DNA from: Kitasatospora atroaurantiaca
Lineage (GTDB): Bacteria; Actinomycetota; Actinomycetes; Streptomycetales; Streptomycetaceae
Length of the DNA: 64,000 nt
Reading direction: 5' to 3'
NCBI RefSeq assembly: GCF_007828955.1
Contig: NZ_VIVR01000001.1
Span: 6,076,001-6,140,000, forward strand
Positions 35,376 through 44,643 of the stretch are shown in pieces. Made by a program: the position numbers and the translations under genes. The notes beneath the pieces were generated by a model. It saw only the letters and a list, made by a program, of their open reading frames with translations. It made no database searches and was not told the DNA's origin. Each line of letters opens with the position of its first letter. Positions within the stretch are counted from its first letter, which is position 1.

Positions 35376-38300
35376 GGGGCCACCTCCAGCGCGACGGTCG
35401 GCGCGTACTGGCAGCGGCCGAACCACATCACCTTGGCCAGCGCCCAGTACGCCCCCGGGTCGGCGTCGCGCGGCACGGCCACCTCGAACTCGACCGACTC
35501 GGTGGCACCGGCGGCCAGGGTGAACCCGCGCACCGGCTCGGCGATCGCCTCCCAGGTCCCCCACGGCGAGACGAGCTGCAGCTCCCCGCGGATCTCGCCC
35601 CGCGTGCGATTGGCCAGCACCAGGCCCAGCCCGGCCCGGCCGCCGGGGGAGACCCGCAGCGAGGTCTCGACCGCATCCACCGACAGACCGGTGTCCCGGC
35701 CGGTGGCCTCCTTGCTGCCCTGCGCCGCGGCCCAGTCCTCCGGCACGTCGCCGGGCACCGGCAGCACGGCGGGCAGCTCGCCGACGGCGACCGTGGCGAC
35801 ATCCTCGACGCTCTGGCCGCCGTAATCGACCCGGGCGGCGACGAAGTACAGCCCCGGCTGCGCACCGGCCGGGGGAGTGACGGTCACCGGGAACCGCACA
35901 TGCCCGCCGGGCGAGAGCCGGTACGGCCGACGGCCCGTGCTCACCGCCCAGCCCTCCGGCGCGAGCACGGTCGCCGTGCCCTCGACGGTTTCGTCCCGAA
36001 GCTGCGAGGCGAGGACCACCGACACCTCGACCGGCTCGCCCTCCGTCCGCAGCAGGCCCGGCGAGACGGCGACCGAGACCGGCAGGTAGCCCATCGGCGC
36101 CGGGCCCCGGTTGTGCAGCCAGTACCGCGCGTGGACGGGCTGCGCCGTCTCCGTCACCGGCCCGAGCGGTTCGCCGCCGCTGCGCGCCGACGCGGGTACG
36201 CCGACGACGGTCGCCACCTCGGAGCCGTCCAGCACCAGCCCGGTCAGCGGATCGCCGGTGGTGCGCTCCAGCAGGTCGGCGCTGCGCAACTCGGTGAACT
36301 GCAGGGCGCCTTCCAGCCGCGCCGACCGGCCGAGACCGGTCGACTCCACCAGGCGCAGCGTCACCCCGGCGGCCGGGTCCGGCACCCCGGCCGAGCCGTG
36401 CGCGATCGGGTTGCCAGCGGCCTTCAGCGTGCCCAGCAGCACCTCGCGGGCCGGCTCCACCCGCAGGTAGGAACGGGTCGCCGGGAGGGGGCCCTTGTGC
36501 ACCTCGGCGAGCCGGGGGTGGAGCGGGTGGTTGAACTCCTGCCCCTGCGCGGGCAGCGTGAGGGCACGCCAGTCACCGTCGCCGGAGACGAGGGCGTACG
36601 CGAACTCATGGGTCCAGTGCTGGAGTTGGAACGAGGCGCCATCCGGCAGGGTGCGCCGCGGCGGGTCGATCCAGACCCCGGACGGCCAGCCGGTGCAGGA
36701 CCGCATCAGCGAGAGGTGGAGAGCGCCGGTCGGGTCGACGGCGAACCCCGGGAGGCCGTAGGTCAGCAGGGCGACGGTGTGGTCGGTGAGCAGCTCGGTG
36801 GCGGGCAGGTCGCCCGCGCAGACGGCGGACACCCGGGCGTCGGCGAGGTCGTCGACCAGCGCCCCGAGGTCCGTGACCACGAGCGCGGGCAGGGCCCGCA
36901 GGTCACGCAGGTCGGCGCCCGGCTGCCAGACCTCGTGCAGCGGCTTCTCGGCGGGCACCCAGACCCGTCCGCGCGAGCCGAGCACGGCGGCGTACTCCGC
37001 GCCGGCCCGCTCCAGCAGCTCGCGGGCCGCGTCGTTCGTCTCCGGGCCGCCCAGCACGATCCGGAAGTCGGGCAGGTTCGAGTCGACGTCGAGCCAGCCG
37101 TAGCGGGACCAGTCGGCGCTCGCGGTGGTCGCGGTGACGCCGACGCGGGCGAGGGCGATGACCAGCTCACGGGCGTCGGCGGCCGCGTCCAGGGCGGGCA
37201 CCACCACCTCGGCGACGCCGAGTGCGCGCTCGCCGATCGCCGTGCCGTCCGGGCCGGTGAGCGAGACCCGGGCGGTGGAGCCGAGTCCGAACCAGGTGTT
37301 GGCGGGGTTGTCGAGCGTCCACGGAGCCTCGGCCACGTCGACGTCCGGCAGCGCGAAGCCGCGCCCGACGACGGCGTCCGCGACCTCGCTGACCGGCAGC
37401 GCGCCCGGCAGCTGCACCGGGAACCGCAGCCGCAGCAGCCGGTCCGCGCCCGAGTGGTCCACCACCCGGGTACGGCAGTCCAGCCGGGCGACGCCGTGCC
37501 ACAGGGTCACGGTCTGCTCGTAGCGGATGCCGTCGACCGTGCCCGTGACGACCAGCCGCTCGCCCAGGGGACCGGTCTCGGCCCGCACCGATGCCGCCGA
37601 CTCCGAGGCGCCCTTGACCGGGCCCTTCGGCAGCAGGTGCCACGGCCCCTCGCCGAAGTCGGGGTGCTGCGGGTACTCCTCGTACACCCGCAGCTCGTTG
37701 CCGACCTGGCCCTGCCTGATCAGCTCGCGGTGGTGCGCCTTGTCGTACACGTCGGTCAGCCCGCCGCCCCGGGCCGGGTCGGCGGTGACGCGGTACCGGG
37801 TGTTCTCGATCGTGGTGCCGGTGTGCGGTGTCCAGGCCGGCTCCACGGTGGAGAGCCCGGGCAGCAGCCGCCAGGTGCGCCAGCCCAGCGCCGGTACGTC
37901 CTCCGCGAGGAAGAGCAGCGTGCCGCGGTCCACGACGCAGGCCAGCTCGGCTCCGGTGTCGTCGAGCACCCGGCCGCCGTCGAAGCCCTCCGGGAGCCGG
38001 ACCGCGACCAGCCCGGAGCGGTCGAACGACAGCGTGTTGGCCACCACCAGCGGTGTGCCGTCGCCGGTGGTGTCGATCCGCCCGACGAGGGCGTCGAGCG
38101 CGGTGTCCCGGACGGTCGAGGCCAGGTCGTGCGCCTCGCGCCAGCCGGACAGCAGGTCGAGGTAGACCTGGTCGGACTCGGAGCCGGTGATCGCGTCATG
38201 ATGGGCGCCGAAGGCGAGTTGACGCCAGACCTTGTCCAGCGCGGTCGCCGGGTAGCTGCCCAGCCCCTCCAGCGCGGCCAGCGTGGCGAGCTTCTCGGCG

Positions 38301-39568
38301 TCGACCGCGGCGACCTCGCCAGCCCGCTGCGCCTGCTTGGTGTCGATGTAGGAGACGTCCTTGCCGGTGTAGACCGGGTTCATGTCCCGGGTCTGCGGGC
38401 TCGGCCGGCGCCCGGCGGCCGCCAGTTCGGCGCGGACGGAGGTCAGGAAGTCGCGCGGGGTGCCGCAGACGAACTTCGGCCAGACGTACTTGGCGGCCCA
38501 GGAGCGGTGGATCTCGGTGACCCACTTGTTCGGCGGGGTGTAGTCGGTGCCGACCGGCAGCAGCAGGTTCCTGGTCGCGCCGACCGGCTTGAGCTTGCGG
38601 TACAGCTCGTACACGGCCTGTTCGGCGGTGGCCAGGTCGGGCGAGGAGTCCATCCACCAGCCGGCCGAGTAGTGGTGCGGCATGAAGTGGGTGAGCACGC
38701 CGCGGCCGGAGGGCGAGATCCACTCGAACTCGCTCGGGAACTGCATGACGGTCGCGTCGTCCTTGGCCTCGCGGAAGTTCTTCTGGATCGGGCCCCACTG
38801 GTGGAACGGGCCGCGCGCCCAGGCGCTGCCGGTGAGCCCGGCCGCGTCCAGGTATCCGGGGAACTGCGGGTCGTGGCCGAACACGTCGAGCTGCCAGGCG
38901 GTCTGCGGGTCGCCGCCGAGGATGTCGCGCTGGTACCCGATGCCGTAGACGAGGTTGCGGATGGTCGTCTCGGCGGCCGTCAGGTTGGTGTTCGGCTCGT
39001 TGTAGGTGCCGCCGATCAGCTCCACCTGGCCGAGCTCCAGCAGCCGCCGCAGGTCGGCGCGGCGCTCGGGGTGCACGTCGAAGTACGGCTTGAGGTAGTC
39101 GATCTCGGCCAGCACGAAGCGGTAGACCGGGTCCCGCAGGGCGAGGTCCAGGTGGGCGTCGACCAGGGCGAAGCCGTTGCGCTCCCAGAGCGGTCGGGTG
39201 GTGGCGTCGCCGGACAGCAGCTCCCAGGGCGAGGTGTACGCCGCCTGGGTGTTCCACCAGACCGGGTCGTAGTGGAAGTGCGAGACGAGGTACATCGTCC
39301 AGCCGGGCTCGGCGACCATGACGGTGGCCTCGGCCCGCGCCTCGCCCGCCGTGACGACGACGGGAAGCTCCGTGCCGGGCGATCCGTCGGTGATGTCGAG
39401 CGGTACCTCGACCACGCCCGTGCCGGTGGCCTCGCCGCGCACGCCCGGCCCGGTGACGGTGACGAGGCCGGGCGGCCCGTCGAGCGTCACGCGCAGCACC
39501 TGGCGTGGTGAGTCCTCGGTACCGACGAACAGATCGGTGCTGGCGACGTCGGTGATGGTGACCGGCAC
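35372..39568 (-). CDS. GH38 alpha-mannosidase
   Basis: 1398 residues from a GTG at 39568 (AGAGAGGA upstream); the frame is open further upstream but that part is a shadow of the GH85 gene. After a ~80-residue beta domain the GH38 catalytic domain starts with SHFHYDPVWWN (zinc-binding His and Asp near residue 95), and WQLDVFGHDPQFPG near 228 contains the zinc-ligand/nucleophile Asp. MPHHYSAGWW and HHDAITGSESDQV are further signatures. The middle and C-terminal beta-sandwich domains are followed by a NEW3-like domain (SPGGHVRFPVTVTPPAGAQP) and a final beta domain. No signal peptide is visible, suggesting it trims imported mannose-containing oligosaccharides in the cytoplasm. Confidence 0.92.
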   Translation of the reverse strand: MPVTITDVASTDLFVGTEDSPRQVLRVTLDGPPGLVTVTGPGVRGEATGTGVVEVPLDITDGSPGTELPVVVTAGEARAEATVMVAEPGWTMYLVSHFHYDPVWWNTQAAYTSPWELLSGDATTRPLWERNGFALVDAHLDLALRDPVYRFVLAEIDYLKPYFDVHPERRADLRRLLELGQVELIGGTYNEPNTNLTAAETTIRNLVYGIGYQRDILGGDPQTAWQLDVFGHDPQFPGYLDAAGLTGSAWARGPFHQWGPIQKNFREAKDDATVMQFPSEFEWISPSGRGVLTHFMPHHYSAGWWMDSSPDLATAEQAVYELYRKLKPVGATRNLLLPVGTDYTPPNKWVTEIHRSWAAKYVWPKFVCGTPRDFLTSVRAELAAAGRRPSPQTRDMNPVYTGKDVSYIDTKQAQRAGEVAAVDAEKLATLAALEGLGSYPATALDKVWRQLAFGAHHDAITGSESDQVYLDLLSGWREAHDLASTVRDTALDALVGRIDTTGDGTPLVVANTLSFDRSGLVAVRLPEGFDGGRVLDDTGAELACVVDRGTLLFLAEDVPALGWRTWRLLPGLSTVEPAWTPHTGTTIENTRYRVTADPARGGGLTDVYDKAHHRELIRQGQVGNELRVYEEYPQHPDFGEGPWHLLPKGPVKGASESAASVRAETGPLGERLVVTGTVDGIRYEQTVTLWHGVARLDCRTRVVDHSGADRLLRLRFPVQLPGALPVSEVADAVVGRGFALPDVDVAEAPWTLDNPANTWFGLGSTARVSLTGPDGTAIGERALGVAEVVVPALDAAADARELVIALARVGVTATTASADWSRYGWLDVDSNLPDFRIVLGGPETNDAARELLERAGAEYAAVLGSRGRVWVPAEKPLHEVWQPGADLRDLRALPALVVTDLGALVDDLADARVSAVCAGDLPATELLTDHTVALLTYGLPGFAVDPTGALHLSLMRSCTGWPSGVWIDPPRRTLPDGASFQLQHWTHEFAYALVSGDGDWRALTLPAQGQEFNHPLHPRLAEVHKGPLPATRSYLRVEPAREVLLGTLKAAGNPIAHGSAGVPDPAAGVTLRLVESTGLGRSARLEGALQFTELRSADLLERTTGDPLTGLVLDGSEVATVVGVPASARSGGEPLGPVTETAQPVHARYWLHNRGPAPMGYLPVSVAVSPGLLRTEGEPVEVSVVLASQLRDETVEGTATVLAPEGWAVSTGRRPYRLSPGGHVRFPVTVTPPAGAQPGLYFVAARVDYGGQSVEDVATVAVGELPAVLPVPGDVPEDWAAAQGSKEATGRDTGLSVDAVETSLRVSPGGRAGLGLVLANRTRGEIRGELQLVSPWGTWEAIAEPVRGFTLAAGATESVEFEVAVPRDADPGAYWALAKVMWFGRCQYAPTVALEVAP

Positions 39569-39612
39569 GGGAGTGGGTCCTCTCTGTCGGAAGGGAGGGA
39601 GGAGGGGGCGTG

Positions 39613-42042
39613 CTAGGCGCCCCAGGCCTCGAACTCGTAGATCCGGGCGGCTGGGTCGGTGGTCTGCGTGGGTCTGGTGATCACCAGCCGCACGTACCGG
39701 GCGGTGGTGTTCACCGGGTGGGTGGTGGTCGCCGCGGTGTTGCCCGTGACGGTGGCGACGGTGGTCCAGGCGTCGGCGCTGGACGAGCGGACCTGGATGG
39801 TGAAGTCGCGGGTGTTCCAGGAGGAGCTCTCGCCCCCGGCGGCGGCGTGCTTCACCGTGAAGTGGGAGAGCGGATGCGCTGCGCCGAGATCGACCTCCAA
39901 CCACTTACTACTGGTCAGTGTGCACCATTTGTCACTGTTGCCGCCGGAGACACTGCCGTTGACGGCCTTGGCCGGGCCTTCGTTGGCGTTGCACCGGCCG
40001 GAGGCGGTGGCGGGGCGGTTCAGGGCGAGGTTGCTCTCCGCCGGAGTGCCGGTCCAGCTCACCGAGGTGGTCGCCGCCGTCGAGCGGCCGTACTCGGTGG
40101 AGACGGCCTCGACCTCGACGGTGGTGGCGCTCTCGCTGCCGGCCCGGTCGAGCTGGGGCACGAAGTACGCGTCGTCGGGGGTGGCGCCGAGGAAGGTCCT
40201 GGTCCCGTCGGGGTTGCGGCGGTACAGCTCGTAGTGGTCCACGGGGGCACCGCCGGCCGAGGCGGTCCACGCCAGGCGCAGCGACTTACGGGTGGCCGAG
40301 ACGTCGGTGGCGCCGAGCACGGTCAGGGCGGTGGGAGCGGCCGAAGCGTCCACCGCGCCGTCGTAGAGGGAGATCTGACCGATCTTCACGTCGTAGGAGG
40401 CGACCGTCGTCGGCGCGGAGGCCTGCAGCCCGATCTGGGCGACGGCCCGGCCGGCGTACGCGGAGAGGTCCAGAGTCTTCCGCTCCCAGCCGCCGCCGCT
40501 CGTGGAGCCGAGGTCGAGCGTGGTGAAGGCGGTCGGCGCGTCGGTGAACGAGACCGCCGCCTTGAGGTTGGTCGCGCCCGCGGTCGGGGTCTTCACGACC
40601 ACGGAGAGCTTGCTGTCGGCGGCCACCGGCAGCCGGGTCTGGTACAGCCGGACGGTGTTGGCGGCATCGAGCCGGCCGGAGAGCCGCAGCGAGGAGCCGC
40701 CCTCGTACGCGTCGGTGAAGTCGATCGACGGGGTCAGCCTGGTGCCGGTGGAGGAGACCAGCCAGCGGTAGGTGGGCGGGACGTCCTGCAGGGAGAGGTT
40801 GTTCCAGCCGCCGGTGGCGGCGCGAGCGCCGCCGGAGTTGTAGAAGTCGCCGTGGCCGGTGTTGAAGGAGGTCACGAACGGCTTGGCGGTGATCGGTGTG
40901 GACTCGGCGACGTAGGTCGCCAGGCCCTTCCAGGAGGACGTGGTCGCGGTGTCGGAGGGGTCGCCGTTGGCGCCCACCCAGTAGCGCGAGTCCTTGGCGT
41001 AGAAGTCGGCGCGGTCGGTGGAGGACTTCCAGGTCCACTCCGGACGGTAGAGGCCCAGTGAGGTGACGTGCGGCTGGTTGGGCGGGAAGAGTGCGTCCCA
41101 GGACACGCCGGTGTTGTACCCGTTGGCCTCGGTGTCGATGCCGGAGTAGAGCTCGTACTCGCTGCGGCCCAGCGATCTCGCCCGGTCGCGCGAGGAGTTG
41201 AGGCCGGAGGCCGACCAGCCGAAGTTGAGGAACATCGAGTCGGCCACCCGGTTGCCGCCGTCCTGCAGGAAGGCGTCGTTGGCCGAGGTCAGCGCGTTCT
41301 GCCAGTTGACCGAGCCGGACTCGGTCATGGCGTCGTACCACATGAACTCGGTCGCGCTCTGGGTCCGCGTGTACTGCATCAGGTTGCGCAGCTCGGTCGC
41401 CAGCGCGGCGTCGCCGCCGTCGGTCTCCTGGTTGATGAACCAGCCGTCGAAGCCGTAGTACTGCGCGGCCTGCGCCATCTTGTCGGCGACTGGGTAGCGG
41501 CTGCCGGACTTCTGCACGAAGTCGCGGACCCACTGGAGTTGGCCGCCGTACGCGGTGGGCGGGAGGAAGACGGTGCCGTACACCTTGACGCCGTTGCGGT
41601 GGGCGGCGTCGATCACCGTGGAGTTGGGCGCCAGGATCAGCCCCTCGCCGGCCGAGCCGCCCCAGAAGACGAGCTTGTCCACGTACTGCCAGTAGCCGAA
41701 GGCGTAGTAGTTGGGGTCCTGGGAGCCCTGCGACGGGTTGTTGGAGGTCGGCCCGAAGGACACCAGGGAGGCGATCTTCCCTTCCCCGGTACGGGAGTTG
41801 GCGTTGGCCTTCAGAGCGGGGTCCGAGCTGCGGGGCTGCAGGGGGACGCGGGAGCGGTTGAACCTGGCGTCCGGATCGGTGGCCGGGTCCCAGGTCAGGA
41901 TGGTGTCGGGGTACCAGTAGGAGGCGTACGGCTGACTGCCGGTGGAACTCAGAGCCTCAGGTGGAGCGGCAGTTGCGGGCACGGAGCCGAGCGCGGTGGT
42001 CATCAGGGCCGCGCAGAGCAGTAAGGCGGGTCGTGGTCTCAT
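39613..42042 (-). CDS. Secreted GH85 endo-beta-N-acetylglucosaminidase
   Basis: 809 residues from an ATG at 42042. A Sec signal peptide (RPALLLCAALMTTALGSVPA-TAA) leads into the GH85 TIM barrel with the catalytic pair N203 and E205 in DGWFINQE, matching the Asn-x-Glu substrate-assisted mechanism. PYASYWYPDTILTWDP and FWGGSAGEGLILAPN are GH85 hallmarks. Beta-sandwich and Fn3-like domains follow, then a C-terminal F5/8-type (discoidin) carbohydrate-binding domain at about 665-809 (NLALNRPATASG). It would cut the chitobiose core of N-glycans outside the cell, releasing oligosaccharides for import. A LacI-type operator lies 60-75 bp upstream of the start. Confidence 0.93.
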   Translation of the reverse strand: MRPRPALLLCAALMTTALGSVPATAAPPEALSSTGSQPYASYWYPDTILTWDPATDPDARFNRSRVPLQPRSSDPALKANANSRTGEGKIASLVSFGPTSNNPSQGSQDPNYYAFGYWQYVDKLVFWGGSAGEGLILAPNSTVIDAAHRNGVKVYGTVFLPPTAYGGQLQWVRDFVQKSGSRYPVADKMAQAAQYYGFDGWFINQETDGGDAALATELRNLMQYTRTQSATEFMWYDAMTESGSVNWQNALTSANDAFLQDGGNRVADSMFLNFGWSASGLNSSRDRARSLGRSEYELYSGIDTEANGYNTGVSWDALFPPNQPHVTSLGLYRPEWTWKSSTDRADFYAKDSRYWVGANGDPSDTATTSSWKGLATYVAESTPITAKPFVTSFNTGHGDFYNSGGARAATGGWNNLSLQDVPPTYRWLVSSTGTRLTPSIDFTDAYEGGSSLRLSGRLDAANTVRLYQTRLPVAADSKLSVVVKTPTAGATNLKAAVSFTDAPTAFTTLDLGSTSGGGWERKTLDLSAYAGRAVAQIGLQASAPTTVASYDVKIGQISLYDGAVDASAAPTALTVLGATDVSATRKSLRLAWTASAGGAPVDHYELYRRNPDGTRTFLGATPDDAYFVPQLDRAGSESATTVEVEAVSTEYGRSTAATTSVSWTGTPAESNLALNRPATASGRCNANEGPAKAVNGSVSGGNSDKWCTLTSSKWLEVDLGAAHPLSHFTVKHAAAGGESSSWNTRDFTIQVRSSSADAWTTVATVTGNTAATTTHPVNTTARYVRLVITRPTQTTDPAARIYEFEAWGA

Positions 42043-42102
42043 CCGGGTGTCCAATCCAGCGCAGGAGTGAGTCTCGACTGGTGCTGTGGAACCGGGTCGC
42101 AG

Positions 42103-42118
42103 CCTAAACCGATTTAGG
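42103..42118. promoter_or_regulatory. LacI-family operator upstream of the GH85 gene
   Basis: CCTAAACCGATTTAGG is a near-perfect palindrome of the CTAAA-n-CG-n-TTTAG type bound by LacI/GalR regulators. It sits at the very end of lacI: read on the minus strand it encodes the last codons Lys-Ser-Val-stop, so the GH85 operator is embedded in the regulator's own 3' end. Confidence 0.75.
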
Positions 42119-43144
42119 GGCTCTGCCAAGGGCGGGCGGTGCGGTGCTCTCGCGGACGGTCAGCCGCGGGGTGGGAGTCTGCAGGTCGCGTACCTCGCCG
42201 GGGTCGGCGACGGCGGTCAGCAGGACGGCGGCGACCTGCTCGCCGAGGGTGAAGGTGTCCCGGGAGAGGGCGGTCAGTGCGGGGTGGACGATCCTGGCGA
42301 GCACCGAGTCGTCGAAGGACACGATCGACAGCTCGCCGGGCACCGCCACACCCATCTCGGCGGCCACGCCGAGACCGGCCACGGCCATCACGTCGCTGTC
42401 GTAGACGATCGCGGTCGGCCGCTGGGGTCGTGACAGCAGCCTACGGGTCGCGGCGGCGCCCTCCGCGTCGCTGAAGTCCGTGGGCACCGAGACGGCCTCG
42501 GCCAGGCCGAGGCGCCGTGCGGAGTCGCGCAGCGCTCGGATGCGCCGCTGGGTGTGCTGGAAGGCCGGGAGCCCGGCCAGGTGGGCGATCCGGGTGTGGC
42601 CGAGTGCGGCGAGGTAGTCGATGATCGACAGCATCGCCTCCCGGTCGTCGGCCCAGACGCTGGGCAGACTGCCGTGCCGGCCGGGGCCGCCCAGCACGAC
42701 GGACGGTACGCCGAGCTCCTCCAGGACCTCGATGCGCGGGTCCTGGACCTGCAGGTCGACCAGGATGAAGCCGTCCACCCGGTGCTCCGACGCCCACCGC
42801 CGGTACACCTCGATCTCGGCCGCGGTGTCCTCGACCACCAGCAGCTGCAGGGCCACCGCCCGGGCCGACAGGCCGGCCTGGAGCCCGGACAGCAGCTGGG
42901 CGAAGAACGGTTCCACCCCGATGGTGCGGGCCGGCCGGGCGATCACCAGCCCGACCGCCCCCGCCCGGGCGCCGCCGAGGGCCCGGGCGGCGCTGTGCGG
43001 CCGCCAGCTCATCTCCTCCGCGATCCGCAGAATCCGGGCCCGGGTCTCCTCGCTGACGCCCGGGCGGCCGTTGAGCGCGAAGGACACGGCGCCCTTGGAG
43101 ACTCCGGCCCGCCGGGCGATGTCGGCGATCGTCGGTCTGCCCAT
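42104..43144 (-). CDS. LacI-family transcriptional regulator
   Basis: 346 residues from an ATG at 43144 (GGGAG eight bases upstream). The HTH is PTIADIARRAGVSKGAVSFA with hinge helix HSAARALGGARAGAVG; the periplasmic-binding-protein-like core contains GFILVDLQVQDPR, SIIDYLAALGHTRIAHLAGL and SFDDSVLARIVHPALTALSR. Its effector is probably a mannose-containing oligosaccharide. It lies between the GH85/GH38 genes and the divergent ABC transporter, with candidate operators in front of each, so it likely represses the whole locus, and perhaps itself. Confidence 0.93.
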   Translation of the reverse strand: MGRPTIADIARRAGVSKGAVSFALNGRPGVSEETRARILRIAEEMSWRPHSAARALGGARAGAVGLVIARPARTIGVEPFFAQLLSGLQAGLSARAVALQLLVVEDTAAEIEVYRRWASEHRVDGFILVDLQVQDPRIEVLEELGVPSVVLGGPGRHGSLPSVWADDREAMLSIIDYLAALGHTRIAHLAGLPAFQHTQRRIRALRDSARRLGLAEAVSVPTDFSDAEGAAATRRLLSRPQRPTAIVYDSDVMAVAGLGVAAEMGVAVPGELSIVSFDDSVLARIVHPALTALSRDTFTLGEQVAAVLLTAVADPGEVRDLQTPTPRLTVRESTAPPALGRAPKSV

Positions 43145-43201
43145 GGATGTGGCTCCCACCTCTTGACGGCGCAGTCTAGCGAAGAGGATAGTCCCGAATC
43201 G

Positions 43202-43215
43202 CTAGAGCGGTTTAG
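43202..43215. promoter_or_regulatory. LacI-family operator in the lacI/ABC transporter divergent region
   Basis: CTAGAGCGGTTTAG matches the CTAAA-n-CG-n-TTTAG pattern of the 42103-42118 site at most positions, with an imperfect left arm. It is 58 bp from the lacI start and 83 bp from the binding-protein start. Confidence 0.6.
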
Positions 43216-43297
43216 TTCCCCCGATCCCTCAGTCGGAAGCGGGACGGTCCAGGCGGTCGGCCTGCACATCCGAATCACTCAGCACAGCGGGAGAATC

Positions 43298-44578
43298 ATG
43301 CGCAGACACTGGGCACAGCCGGCCGTGGCCGTGATCGCGGCGATGACGCTCGCGGGGTGCGGCCTCGGCAGCACGGGCGCGTCCGAGGACGCCGGCGGCC
43401 AGGTCACCGGCGAGGTGAAGGGCAAGGTCTCCCTGCAGACCTGGGCCCTGAAACCCAAGTTCACCGACTACCTGCAGAGCGTCATCGACGCGTTCGAGAA
43501 GAAGTACCCGGGCGTCCAGGTCGACTGGCTCGACCAGCCCGGCGACGGCTACTCCGACAAGGTGCTCAGCCAGGCCGCGGGCGGCGGCCTCCCGGACGTG
43601 ACCAACCTGCCGCCGGACTTCGCGCTCCCGCTGGTCAAGCAGGGCTTACTGCTCGACGTGGCGAAGGCCGACCCCAAGCTGGCCGAGGACTACGTGGCCG
43701 GCGGCGTCGACGCCTACCGCTTCGCCGGCCGCACCGGCGCGTACGGCTACCCGTGGTACCTCAACACCGACGTCAACTACTGGAACTCCGAGCTCCTCAC
43801 CAAGTACGGTCTCGACCCCAAGAAGCTGCCGACCTCCCTGGACGAACTGATCGCCCAGGCCAGGACGGTGAAGGAGAAGTCCGGCGGCAAGGCGTACCTG
43901 ATGAGCCGTAAGCCCGGCCTCGGCGACCTGGCCAACGCCGGGGTGAGGATCATGTCGGAGGACGGCAGGAGCTTCACCTTCAACACCCCGGAGGCCGCCG
44001 CCCTGCTCGACAAGTACCGGGACGCGTACAAGCAGGGCCTGCTGCCGCAGGACGTGCTGACCGACAAGTACGCGGGCAACGCCAAGCTGTTCAACGCCGG
44101 AGCCGTCGCATGGACCACCGGCGGCGGCAACTACATCACCGGCCTCGCCACCGACAACCCCTCGCTGGCGCCGAAGGTCGTACCCTCGCCCGCGATGGGC
44201 ACGCCACCGCTGTACGTGCAGGGCCTGTCGGTCTCGCAGAGGAGCAAGAACCTGCCCGCCGCGATCGCCCTCGCCCGCTGGGTCACCAACGCCGAGAACC
44301 AGGCCGCCTTCGCGCACCTCACCAGTATCTTCCCCAGCACGAAGGCCTCGGCGGGCGATCCGTTCTTCAGCCGGAGCGACGGGACCAACGCGGGTGACGC
44401 CAAGGTCATCGCCTTCACCTCGCTGGCCAAGGCGGCCATGCTCCAGCCGGTGCAGGTCGACGGCGCCATGAGCGACATCGTCAACCAGCAGATCGCCCTC
44501 GCCGTCAGCGGCGGCACCACCTCGCGGAAGGCCTTGGACGACGCCGTCGCCAAGTGCAACCAGCTGCTGCAGAACTGA
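43298..44578 (+). CDS. ABC sugar transporter, substrate-binding lipoprotein
   Basis: 426 residues from an ATG at 43298 (GCGGGAG upstream). The lipoprotein signal peptide ends at LAGCG, so Cys21 would be lipid-anchored on the outer face of the membrane. The mature protein is a cluster D (MalE-like) binding protein: FEKKYPGVQVDWLDQPGDGY, LPDVTNLPPDFALPLVKQGL, and FNAGAVAWTTGGGNYITGL. Substrate is probably an oligosaccharide released from N-glycans by the neighbouring GH85 enzyme. It is first in an operon with two permeases and a beta-mannosidase; a hairpin follows the stop and may set a high binding-protein to permease ratio. Confidence 0.92.
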   Translation: MRRHWAQPAVAVIAAMTLAGCGLGSTGASEDAGGQVTGEVKGKVSLQTWALKPKFTDYLQSVIDAFEKKYPGVQVDWLDQPGDGYSDKVLSQAAGGGLPDVTNLPPDFALPLVKQGLLLDVAKADPKLAEDYVAGGVDAYRFAGRTGAYGYPWYLNTDVNYWNSELLTKYGLDPKKLPTSLDELIAQARTVKEKSGGKAYLMSRKPGLGDLANAGVRIMSEDGRSFTFNTPEAAALLDKYRDAYKQGLLPQDVLTDKYAGNAKLFNAGAVAWTTGGGNYITGLATDNPSLAPKVVPSPAMGTPPLYVQGLSVSQRSKNLPAAIALARWVTNAENQAAFAHLTSIFPSTKASAGDPFFSRSDGTNAGDAKVIAFTSLAKAAMLQPVQVDGAMSDIVNQQIALAVSGGTTSRKALDDAVAKCNQLLQN

Positions 44579-44590
44579 CGTCGCGCCGGC

Positions 44591-44623
44591 GTGCGGGGGC
44601 CCCTCCGGGAGCGGCCCCCGCAC
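44591..44623 (+). terminator. Intercistronic hairpin between binding protein and permease genes
   Basis: Arms GTGCGGGGGCC (44591-44601) and GGCCCCCGCAC (44613-44623) are perfectly complementary, with an 11-nt loop. It is a plausible partial terminator or 3' mRNA stabiliser that keeps binding-protein expression above permease expression. Confidence 0.6.
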
Positions 44624-44643
44624 CACCAGGGAGGCAAACCCCG

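Noticed and set aside
35900..39511. 1203-residue plus-strand frame opposite the GH38 gene
   Set aside because: Antisense shadow with no recognisable domain; the GH38 frame holds all catalytic motifs.
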